Of a DNA stretch of 6,044 nt, positions 1 through 6,044 are shown piece after piece (positions within the stretch are counted from its first letter, which is position 1; every line of letters starts with the position of its first letter). The translations under genes and the position numbers were made by a program. This DNA is from Sediminibacterium sp. (GTDB lineage: Bacteria; Bacteroidota; Bacteroidia; Chitinophagales; Chitinophagaceae). The stretch lies in NCBI GenBank assembly GCA_028288645.1, contig JAQBNJ010000335.1:1-6044 (forward strand), given 5' to 3'. The notes under the pieces are model-generated. The model was not told where the DNA came from and made no database searches. It worked only from the letters and a program-made list of their open reading frames with translations.

Positions 1-1916
1 TTCTCCTGGTATTCGCTCATGTCGATCCGAGTCATCATGCTTTCATCATCAAACAGGTAATCTGCCAAAGCTTTCGCTAATTCTGTTTTACCCACACCGG
101 TTGTACCAAGGAATATGAATGAACCGATTGGTTTTTTAGGATCCTGCAAACCCGCACGGCTCCTGCGGATCGCATCAGCCACAGCGGTGATCGCTTCTTC
201 CTGACCCACTATCCTCTCATGCAGTTCATCTTCCAGGTTCAATAATTTTTCTCTCTCACTCTGCAACATTTTAGCAACAGGAATGCCGGTTGCTTTGGCA
301 ACATTGGAAGCAATATCATCTGCATCCACTTCTTCTTTCAGCAAACGTTTGTCTGTTGAACTTTCTATCTGTGCTGTTATTTCAGTGATCTGTGCTTCCT
401 GTTCCTTTATTTTTCCATAGCGGATCTCAGCAACTTTTCCGTATTCACCATTTCTTTCTGCCTGTTCCGCTTCCTGCTTAAGTGCTTCTATATTGGCTTT
501 GGCAGTCTGCACTTTTTCTACCAGTTCTTTCTCCTGTTTCCATTTGGATTTCAATGTATCTTTTTCAACAGCGAGGTTACTGATCAGTATGTTTAGTTCT
601 TTCAGTTTGCTTTCATCATTCTCACGTTTGATGGCTTCACGTTCTATCTCTAACTGGCGGATCTGTCTTTCTAATTTATCAAGCTCTTCCGGCATCGAAT
701 TCATTTCGAGACGAAGTTTCGCTGCGCTCTCATCTATCAGGTCGATCGCCTTATCGGGTAAGAACCTGTCGGTCATATACCTTGTTGACAATTCAACCGC
801 CGCAATGATCGCTTCATCTTTGATACGTACATGGTGATGCGTTTCGTACCTGTCTTTCAATCCACGTAAAATAGAGATCGCATCTTCCACAGTAGGTTCA
901 TTAATGATCACTTTCTGAAAACGACGCTCAAGGGCTTTATCTTTTTCAAAATATTTCTGGTATTCATTTAAAGTTGTGGCTCCTATTGCGCGCAGTTCTC
1001 CGCGGGCCAAGGCAGGTTTTAAAATATTAGCGGCATCCATAGCACCTTCGCCACCGCCGGCGCCGATCAGTGTATGGATCTCATCAATAAATAAGATCAG
1101 TTCTCCATCACTTTCTGTAATTTCTTTTACCACGCCTTTTAAACGCTCTTCAAATTCTCCCTTGTATTTTGCACCCGCGATCAGTTGCCCCATATCCAAC
1201 GCGAAAATGGTTTTTGATCTCAGGTTATCGGGTACATCTCCATTGATGATCCGCATGGCCAATCCTTCTACAATAGCGGTCTTACCAACACCCGGCTCAC
1301 CAACCAAAATGGGATTGTTCTTTGTTCTTCTTGTTAAGATGTGTAAGGTTCTCCTGATCTCTTCATCGCGACCGATCACGGGATCGAGCTTGCCTTGTCT
1401 TGCCAGCTCATTTAAATTCTTCGCGTATTTATTCAGTGTATTGAATTGTGTTTCCTGTGTCTGCGATTGAATGGTATCGCCCTTGCGCAGGTCTTTGATC
1501 GCGGTGATTAATCCTTTCTCCGTTAATCCCGCAGCTTTCAATGTTTTTGCCGTATCATCATTCACTTGCAGTAAGGCAAGTAACAAATGCTCGGGACTGA
1601 TAAATTCATCCTTGAATTCCTTCAATGCATTATTGGCTTTCAGCAGAACATTGCTCAGGTCGCGGCCCATATTTTGCGCGGGTTCGCCTGATTGTGTCTT
1701 AGGTAATTTAGCTATCGATTCATCTACCTTGCTTTCGGTAAATGTGGTGTTCACGTTGTTTCGTTTCAGCAGGAATTCAACGGTACTGTCCTTATCAGCC
1801 AGCAACGCTTTTAAGAGGTGATTGGTTTCTATGCTTGGGTTGCCGCTACTGAAAGCCGCCTGCTGGGCAGCCTGTATGGTTTCCTGGGCCTTAATTGTAT
1901 AATTGTTTAAATTCAT
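1..1916 (-). CDS. clpB: ATP-dependent disaggregase ClpB (Hsp100), 3' end cut by window edge
   Basis: ClpB is a cytoplasmic hexameric AAA+ chaperone that threads aggregated proteins through its pore, working with DnaK/DnaJ/GrpE. The visible 638 codons cover the Clp_N double repeat (about residues 1-145, including NHLLKALL and [10 protein letters not shown]) and NBD1. NBD1 has Walker A GEPGVGKT at 206-213, pore-loop Tyr251 in [10 protein letters not shown], Walker B Glu279 in FIDEIH, and arginine fingers Arg331-Arg332 in LERRFQ. A charged coiled-coil middle domain follows (about 400-525, with Tyr500 in RYGKI). NBD2 begins with Walker A GTTGVGKT at 604-611 and breaks off after DMSEYQE. NBD1 motif numbers match E. 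coli ClpB as I recall it. The long middle domain separates ClpB from ClpA and ClpC. The usual family length is about 860-870 residues, so roughly 230 are missing to the left. The start is the only ATG downstream of an in-frame stop at 1929-1931. No frameshift or lost catalytic residue is seen. Thr in the second Walker A, where E. coli has Pro, should be harmless. Confidence 0.97.
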   Translation of the reverse strand, partial: MNLNNYTIKAQETIQAAQQAAFSSGNPSIETNHLLKALLADKDSTVEFLLKRNNVNTTFTESKVDESIAKLPKTQSGEPAQNMGRDLSNVLLKANNALKEFKDEFISPEHLLLALLQVNDDTAKTLKAAGLTEKGLITAIKDLRKGDTIQSQTQETQFNTLNKYAKNLNELARQGKLDPVIGRDEEIRRTLHILTRRTKNNPILVGEPGVGKTAIVEGLAMRIINGDVPDNLRSKTIFALDMGQLIAGAKYKGEFEERLKGVVKEITESDGELILFIDEIHTLIGAGGGEGAMDAANILKPALARGELRAIGATTLNEYQKYFEKDKALERRFQKVIINEPTVEDAISILRGLKDRYETHHHVRIKDEAIIAAVELSTRYMTDRFLPDKAIDLIDESAAKLRLEMNSMPEELDKLERQIRQLEIEREAIKRENDESKLKELNILISNLAVEKDTLKSKWKQEKELVEKVQTAKANIEALKQEAEQAERNGEYGKVAEIRYGKIKEQEAQITEITAQIESSTDKRLLKEEVDADDIASNVAKATGIPVAKMLQSEREKLLNLEDELHERIVGQEEAITAVADAIRRSRAGLQDPKKPIGSFIFLGTTGVGKTELAKALADYLFDDESMMTRIDMSEYQE

Positions 1917-2140
1917 ATCAGGGTTTGTTTATGATGTATTGATTTTTTTGTAGCCGGCTCCTATACTGCTATTTAACTTTTCTTGCGTCGCACACTTGTA
2001 CTTTTATATCTATATTCAGCTATGAAAAGCAAATGCCGGCACGCTGCAAAAGCACAAAGCAGACCTGCCGTTCGCTACAAATTTTCAAATAATTGTAAAC
2101 CTGAGTGCAAATCACAATCCAACACGCAAATCCGGTAAAT
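1917..2140. other. Divergent intergenic region between clpB and the hydrolase-like gene
   Basis: This 224-nt AT-rich stretch must hold the promoters of both outward-facing genes. I looked for the Bacteroidota promoter pattern (TTTG near -33, TAnnTTTG near -7). The best plus-strand partial match is TACTTTTA at 1999-2006, but it has no well-spaced upstream element. Nothing convincing was found on the minus strand. No CIRCE-type inverted repeat was recognised ahead of clpB. The 10-mer TGCGTCGCAC at 1984-1993 recurs in the other intergenic region. No coding potential is seen beyond a short GTG-started extension of the downstream gene (2105-2140), which I do not accept. Confidence 0.6.
1984..1993. 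repeat. Repeated 10-mer TGCGTCGCAC, copy 1
   Basis: This exact 10-mer occurs again at 3410-3419; both copies lie in intergenic DNA. It is nearly palindromic (TGCG-T-CGCA). It sits about 70 nt upstream of the clpB start and about 150 nt upstream of the hydrolase-like start, so it could be a protein-binding site, part of a dispersed repeat, or coincidence. The flanks differ between the copies. Confidence 0.3.
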
Positions 2141-3205
2141 ATGTCTCTAAAAAACTGTTCCATCTGCTTAAAAGTCAGCGCTGTATTCATTTTCCTGCTA
2201 TTCTTTCAGTTCGCCGATGCACAACGCAAGCAGGTGCAGGTGGTAAGCAAATTTCCTGAAGCAGATGCAAAACTGGAAGCCGCAGCAAAAGAACTGGGTG
2301 GTGAAGTAGTGGCAGTTGTTTATAAAGATGGGGCCATCATCTGGCAGAAAGCCATCGGCACAGATTTCACCGCCAAATCACAGGCGCCGATCATGAACGC
2401 GAGCCAGTGGCTCACGGCTGCATTGGTGATGAGTTATGTTGAACAGGGCAAACTTTCACTCAGCGATAAAGTGAGCAAGTACATCCCGCTTTTCACAAAA
2501 TATTCTAAGGGTTATATCACCATCAAAGACTGCCTGGCGCACCTCACAGGTATTGAAGCCGATCCGGGCCATTATTCCAATGGCAAAAAATTTGCATCGC
2601 TTGAAGAAGAGGTAGATAATTTCATTACCAAAAAAGAGATCGAATCAAACCCGGGCCTCGAGTTCCGTTACAGCAATGTTGGCCTTAACATCGCCGGCCG
2701 CGTATTGGAAATAGTGGCGAAAAGAGGTTTCGAACAATTAATGCAGGAACGCATCACACGCCCGCTCATGATGCGCAACACCAGTTTTTCCAGTTTCTAT
2801 TCCGTTAATCCCTCCGCAGGCGCTCTTTCATCGCCGAATGATTATATCAATTTTCTCAGCATGTTATTGAATAAGGGAATGTTCAACGGCAAAAGAATAC
2901 TGAGTGAACAGTCCATTACCGAAATGCTCACCATCCGCACCACGCCGCCTATGATGAAATATGTTCCCAAAGGAATGGAGGGCTATAGTTACGGCCTCGG
3001 CCAATGGATACTCGAAGCCGATGAAAAAGGTATCGGCACATTGATCGCCGGCCCCGGCATGACAGGCACCTGGCCAATGATCGATCTATGTCGCGGATAT
3101 GCGTTGCTTATTTTTACAAAGGGAGATCTGAATGAAGAGAAGAAGAATATTTATATGGATGTTAAGGCGTCGATTGATGCGTTGATACCGCCGAATTGTA
3201 AGTAA
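2141..3205 (+). CDS. Secreted serine beta-lactamase-like protein with substituted catalytic motif (probable pseudoenzyme)
   Basis: The 354-residue product belongs to the beta-lactamase / class C penicillin-binding-protein superfamily (PF00144), whose active members hydrolyse esters, amides or D-amino-acid peptides through an SxxK serine. I chose the ATG at 2141 because it opens directly on a signal peptide: Lys4 and Lys11, the core VSAVFIFLLFFQF, then ADAQ. A GTG at 2105 would add 12 polar residues in front. Family landmarks are WLTAALVM, GKLSLSDKVSKYIP, the YxN motif Tyr177-Ser178-Asn179 in FRYSNVGLNIAGRVLE, a SSPNDYINFLSMLLNKG helix, and YGLGQWI near the C-terminus. At the nucleophile motif, relatives usually read S-x-S-K-W; here it is Asn86-Ala-Ser-Gln89-Trp, so both Ser and Lys are gone. 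The third motif region reads Gly304-Pro-Gly306 with no Lys or His. The frame is otherwise intact, so this is a full-length protein, probably non-catalytic, that could bind peptidoglycan or another ligand. A shifted use of Ser88 cannot be excluded, but it gives SxxL. It is convergent with the transglutaminase-like genes and divergent from clpB, so it is probably transcribed alone. Confidence 0.85.
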   Translation: MSLKNCSICLKVSAVFIFLLFFQFADAQRKQVQVVSKFPEADAKLEAAAKELGGEVVAVVYKDGAIIWQKAIGTDFTAKSQAPIMNASQWLTAALVMSYVEQGKLSLSDKVSKYIPLFTKYSKGYITIKDCLAHLTGIEADPGHYSNGKKFASLEEEVDNFITKKEIESNPGLEFRYSNVGLNIAGRVLEIVAKRGFEQLMQERITRPLMMRNTSFSSFYSVNPSAGALSSPNDYINFLSMLLNKGMFNGKRILSEQSITEMLTIRTTPPMMKYVPKGMEGYSYGLGQWILEADEKGIGTLIAGPGMTGTWPMIDLCRGYALLIFTKGDLNEEKKNIYMDVKASIDALIPPNCK

Positions 3206-3285
3206 TATCTAATGCGTATGCTGTCAGGCTGTATATAGTGTTTGGGCCACTACAAAACATATAAAATTGCCGAAAAATGGGGTTT

Positions 3286-3381
3286 AAAGCTGGAACGCAA
3301 AGTACGCTAAGTACCGCAAAGTACGCAAGGAAGACCTTTGCGTTCATTGCGAAACCTTTGCGGCCTTTGCGTTCCAGCTTT
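3286..3381. repeat. 96-nt inverted-repeat element between convergent genes
   Basis: The perfect 17-nt arms are AAAGCTGGAACGCAAAG at 3286-3302 and its exact reverse complement at 3365-3381, with 62 nt between them. The interior is also repetitive. CGCAAAG-type words lie in the left half (3296, 3315, and a CGCAAGG variant at 3324), and CCTTTGCG lies in the right half (3335-3342, 3355-3362, 3364-3371). Several nested hairpins are therefore possible, such as ACGCAAGG with CCTTTGCGT around a 4-nt loop at 3331-3334. It lies between the stops of two convergent genes, where it could act as a bidirectional transcription terminator or stabilise mRNA ends. No strong T-run follows either arm. It could equally be a dispersed intergenic repeat; CGCAAAG-rich intergenic repeats of this style occur in Bacteroidota, from memory. 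Confidence 0.85.
3296..3326. repeat. Direct repeat CGCAAAGTACGC, two copies, 19-nt period
   Basis: The 12-mer CGCAAAGTACGC is present at 3296-3307 and exactly repeated at 3315-3326, inside the left half of the larger inverted-repeat element. The spacer CTAAGTAC-like sequence repeats the GTAC core again, suggesting growth of the element by short duplications. Confidence 0.75.
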
Positions 3382-3408
3382 TCTTCTGCACATACAAACT
3401 GCAAAATC

Positions 3409-3419
3409 GTGCGTCGCAC
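3409..3419. repeat. Short palindrome containing TGCGTCGCAC, copy 2
   Basis: GTGCG-T-CGCAC is an 11-nt palindrome with 5-bp arms around one central base. It contains the same 10-mer found at 1984-1993. It lies 15 nt beyond the stop codon of the minus-strand transglutaminase-like gene, outside the 96-nt element. The function is unknown, and a stem this short will not terminate transcription by itself. Confidence 0.35.
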
Positions 3420-3433
3420 TTTTCGTAAACTGT

Positions 3434-5335
3434 CTACCCCTCCTTCCTCACAAACACGATCCTGCTATGATCCGCCTTATACACCGCATCAAAATATTTG
3501 ATCAGTGATGGATATTCCGATGGAGGAAATTCCCGCCTGTCGCGCACCTGTGAGCGTATCACTTCGATGCTGTTATCATTCACTTTATAATTAATATCGA
3601 ATCTCCCGAACTGTGTTTGTATGCTTACATCTTTCGGAACGGCTTCGGGTGTATAGCCCGGCGGTACTGCAATCTGGATCGTATCAATATCTTTAAAAAC
3701 AGAAGATAATTTGATCGGGTATTTTCTCTCCGCATCCGGCGACATCTTTGTTCCCGAACGGTTAAAAAGATTTGGGGTGATGAACAAACGTTTTCCTGAT
3801 ACCGTTGCATAGTTGCTTGCTTTTACATGCAGGTATTCATCAATAAAAGGTATGGAGCCGGGCGTTTCTTTATAATCAGACTTATCTACTTCATAGGTAG
3901 GAAGGCTCAATACATTGTTGAGATATTTCTGTCTTTGCTCTTTTGTTGAACCGTATATCAGTCCATGCATGGATTCCTGTTGCTCGCCCGTGGCATGCGT
4001 GTACACATCGGCCAGCATATTACCTTCTGCATCAACGGTCGCTTTCACCCGCCTGTATTGCCTGTTATCATCAGAAAGATAAGAAGGTGTTGAAACAAGA
4101 TGCCCGCCATCCTCATCTATCAATAATACTTTTTTATTCCCGGTAAATGATCCCATGAATCCTGCGGGTTGTGTCTGGCTGGTGCATTCAAGCCACATGG
4201 TATCTTTTCCATTAGGCACGCAGCAGATCGCATGGTTGAAATAATAAGGCGCGGGAAAATCTTCCACAAGCTTTGCATTATCATCTCCCGCCGTGGCCAA
4301 TACGTAATAGGCTTTAATGCCCACTTCTTTCAACAGGCTCACCATATAATTGCTCAGGGCCTTGCAATCGCCATATTTTTTTTCAGCTACATATTTTGCT
4401 TCAAAAGGTTGCCAGCTCCCGATGCCTAACTGGATACCGATGTAACGCGTGTTCTTCTGCAGGTAACTGTACAAGGCTTTTATCTTATCAGTTTTATTTG
4501 GGATCCCATCGGCCAGTTTGTGAACTTCGGCTTTGATGCTTTCAGGTAATTCATCGCGTTTCTTATTCAGTTCCATTACAAATTGCCCCAGCCCCTGCCA
4601 GGTGCTCATATTACCTGTATAATTCGCAATAGAAAACTGCGATGGCGCGATAAAGACCAAGGGCGCTATATCCCATGCACTCGGCTGGTATAACTCTGTG
4701 ATCATCGGCATCCGGTTAAGCATTTCCCAGGTGTATATGGTATTCTTGTTGTTTGTTATTACGGGACTGCCTGTATAGTTGAGTTGTTTGAAACGCAGCT
4801 GGTAATCTGCCGGCACCTCTACAATAAACCGGCTTTGCTGAACGGAGAATTTTTCATCTTCTATCGGGTGCCAGGCAGAGAGATGGAAGATTCCGTTGAG
4901 GTCCTGCTCGTCTTCAAATTCTACCGTATAAGGATAATTCTTATTGTAGAATGCATAGCGTTTTACCCGTGTATCGGTGAGCATGGTCTCATCATCGGAA
5001 GTGCTCATATCCGATATATCCTTTTTCTTAATGGTCTTCAATACTTTTCCGTCGGCATCCAGCAAGCGGCCCGATATATCACTTAAGGATCTGAGGTTTG
5101 AGTAGGAATTGACATAGTACGCAAAATCATCCCCATTCTCGTTCAACACAGTAATGGCGTACTTGTGTTTGATTATAGCTTTATCTATGCCTTTGATTAT
5201 GATATGCAATTCTTCAAACCGTTTCACTGCATTGGCATTCAGTTTTAATGAATCCGGTATCAGCGATGCCCGGTAATCCTGGCTAAACATGAACCCGGGT
5301 AAACAGGCAAACAACACACAAAGGATCTTTTTCAT
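3434..5335 (-). CDS. Secreted DUF3857 / transglutaminase-core domain protein
   Basis: This 633-residue protein probably acts in the periplasm or at the cell surface; its substrate is unknown. The ATG at 5335 was preferred over a GTG two codons upstream because it starts a clean signal peptide (MKKILCVLFACLPGFMFSQ). A beta-rich DUF3857-type region follows (about 35-230, with HKYAITVLNENGDD and RLLDADGKVLKTIKKKDI). A transglutaminase-core (PF01841) papain-like fold then spans about 260-400. The putative triad is Cys324 in KYGDCKALSNYMVSLL, His368 in FNHAICC and Glu383 in MWLECTSQ; the third position is Asp in many transglutaminase-like enzymes. The C-terminal 200 residues form a further beta region ending in SRIVFVRKEG. 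Such enzymes may act as proteases, hydrolases or cross-linkers, and the sequence does not decide which. The gene starts 6 nt after the stop of a homologous upstream gene, which suggests co-transcription and a tandem duplication. No frameshift or truncation is seen. Confidence 0.92.
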   Translation of the reverse strand: MKKILCVLFACLPGFMFSQDYRASLIPDSLKLNANAVKRFEELHIIIKGIDKAIIKHKYAITVLNENGDDFAYYVNSYSNLRSLSDISGRLLDADGKVLKTIKKKDISDMSTSDDETMLTDTRVKRYAFYNKNYPYTVEFEDEQDLNGIFHLSAWHPIEDEKFSVQQSRFIVEVPADYQLRFKQLNYTGSPVITNNKNTIYTWEMLNRMPMITELYQPSAWDIAPLVFIAPSQFSIANYTGNMSTWQGLGQFVMELNKKRDELPESIKAEVHKLADGIPNKTDKIKALYSYLQKNTRYIGIQLGIGSWQPFEAKYVAEKKYGDCKALSNYMVSLLKEVGIKAYYVLATAGDDNAKLVEDFPAPYYFNHAICCVPNGKDTMWLECTSQTQPAGFMGSFTGNKKVLLIDEDGGHLVSTPSYLSDDNRQYRRVKATVDAEGNMLADVYTHATGEQQESMHGLIYGSTKEQRQKYLNNVLSLPTYEVDKSDYKETPGSIPFIDEYLHVKASNYATVSGKRLFITPNLFNRSGTKMSPDAERKYPIKLSSVFKDIDTIQIAVPPGYTPEAVPKDVSIQTQFGRFDINYKVNDNSIEVIRSQVRDRREFPPSEYPSLIKYFDAVYKADHSRIVFVRKEG

Positions 5336-5341
5336 ACACAC

Positions 5342-6044
5342 TTATTTGATCTTTTTAAACACTATCTGCTCGGCTTGTTTTTTTACGATTTGTCCAAAGA
5401 ACTCGCGCAGGGTATCATAGTCATCCGGGGAGAAAGTTGCTTTTTTCATGGCCAACCTGTTTCTTAGCTGTATTCGTCCATTGCCTACAGAAACAATGTA
5501 CTCGAACATTCCATCATTGTCATTCAGTTTCATTCTCGTGCTCCTGGGTATTTCATCCACTTTGTAGCCTTTCGGTATTTCCATATCAAGTATAAAAAGC
5601 TCATTCATCTGGTAAGGCATTTCTACAGGATATACGCGTTCGGCCGAAGTAAACGGGTTCTTCTTCCATGCTTCATTGAATAAAGGATTGAAATAGATCA
5701 CATCTTCTTCACCGAATTTCAACTTCAAATCGTATTTAACGCTTACCGGCTCATCATATATTTTCAATGAATCAACCGTGAGGTTAGTTAATTCAAAGTC
5801 AGGAGTATATCCTTTTTTTATTTCTTTAAAATAGTCGTCCTGTTTGGTTGCCAATAATTTTTCGCGCAGATGAGTGCTTTCAATATAACCCAGGTTACTC
5901 GTAAGTGACCCGTCTATCCCTCCACCACTCTCGTCATTGATGATGAAAACGCTTGTGAATTTACTTTCCTTTAAAGAATCAGGCGAAAGGTCAACCAATA
6001 CCGGCAGTTTAGGATCGATCACGCGGCCCGAAATATTGTAACAG
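5342..6044 (-). CDS. C-terminal part of a second DUF3857-family transglutaminase-like protein, 5' end cut by window edge
   Basis: The reading frame is open through the right edge: 233 codons are visible, and seven of them (reading CYNISGR) lie upstream of a GTG at 6022, so that GTG is internal and the true start is outside. The visible part resembles the C-terminal beta region of DUF3857-type proteins. It has VLVDLSPDSLKES, a DGSLTSNLGY segment, YPVEMPYQMNELFILD, the IPKGYKVDEIP turn, and the ending DDYDTLREFFGQIVKKQAEQIVFKK. The final 95 residues align by eye with the end of the downstream protein (YP, then IP.GY, then F.P..Y..L..F, then IVF.K), so the two are paralogues. A DUF3857 region and transglutaminase core would be expected in the missing N-terminal part, and I cannot say whether its catalytic residues are intact. 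Its TAA stop is 6 nt before the next ATG, consistent with an operon or translational coupling. Confidence 0.85.
   Translation of the reverse strand, partial: CYNISGRVIDPKLPVLVDLSPDSLKESKFTSVFIINDESGGGIDGSLTSNLGYIESTHLREKLLATKQDDYFKEIKKGYTPDFELTNLTVDSLKIYDEPVSVKYDLKLKFGEEDVIYFNPLFNEAWKKNPFTSAERVYPVEMPYQMNELFILDMEIPKGYKVDEIPRSTRMKLNDNDGMFEYIVSVGNGRIQLRNRLAMKKATFSPDDYDTLREFFGQIVKKQAEQIVFKKIK

Noticed and set aside
493..1821. Three plus-strand open frames (493-837, 976-1470, 1471-1821) that could be read as small proteins
   Set aside because: They lie antisense to clpB, whose minus-strand frame is continuous and carries every family motif. Their translations are Ser-rich with no recognisable domain.
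1996..2017. Possible promoter elements for the hydrolase-like gene (TACTTTTA at 1999-2006, TATATTC at 2011-2017)
   Set aside because: Each is only a partial match to TAnnTTTG, without a TTTG box at suitable spacing, in AT-rich DNA where such matches are expected by chance.
2105..2140. Upstream GTG start for the hydrolase-like protein
   Set aside because: It adds 12 polar residues before an ATG that begins a canonical signal peptide.
3162..3419. 85-residue minus-strand open frame covering the palindromic element
   Set aside because: Its translation is a by-product of the CGCAAAG repeats, it overlaps the 3' end of the hydrolase-like gene, and it has no family resemblance.
3277..3501. 74-residue plus-strand open frame across the repeat and into the transglutaminase-like gene
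   Set aside because: It reads through the repeat and overlaps the well-supported gene on the other strand. It has no domain or plausible start context.
3625..5086. Open frames at 3625-3810 (minus), 3943-4146, 4169-4429 and 4784-5086 (plus)
   Set aside because: All fall inside the DUF3857/transglutaminase gene in other frames and show no protein-like features.
6020..6022. GTG as the start of the right-most gene
   Set aside because: The frame stays open for seven more codons to the window edge, and the segment is typical of the interior of this family.

Overview
The window looks like chromosomal DNA of a Bacteroidota bacterium, probably close to Chitinophagaceae. The grounds are the opening residues of ClpB ([12 protein letters not shown]), a pair of secreted DUF3857/transglutaminase-like proteins of a kind common in this phylum, moderate GC content, and translation starts without clear Shine-Dalgarno sequences. 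The taxonomic call is inference from protein style, not a database result.

Layout: (1) 1-1916, minus strand: the N-terminal three quarters of the disaggregase ClpB, cut by the left window edge. (2) 1917-2140: a divergent intergenic region. (3) 2141-3205, plus strand: a secreted protein with the serine beta-lactamase / penicillin-binding-protein fold (PF00144 type). Its SxxK catalytic motif reads N-A-S-Q, so it looks like a pseudoenzyme. (4) 3206-3433: a convergent intergenic region with a 96-nt element. The element has perfect 17-bp inverted-repeat arms and is filled with CGCAAAG / CTTTGCG repeats. (5) 3434-5335, minus strand: a complete secreted DUF3857 plus transglutaminase-core protein. 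(6) 5342-6044, minus strand: the C-terminal part of a second, homologous protein, cut by the right edge. It lies 6 nt upstream of (5), so the two are probably one transcription unit.

clpB is a housekeeping stress gene that works in the cytoplasm with DnaK/DnaJ/GrpE. The other three proteins are probably exported and have no known pathway link to ClpB or to the hydrolase-like gene. No tRNA, rRNA, CRISPR array, transposase or phage gene is visible. The points most worth a second look are the doubly substituted catalytic motif of the hydrolase-like protein, the palindromic repeat element, and the tandem transglutaminase-like paralogues. I see no clear evidence of a new multi-gene system.
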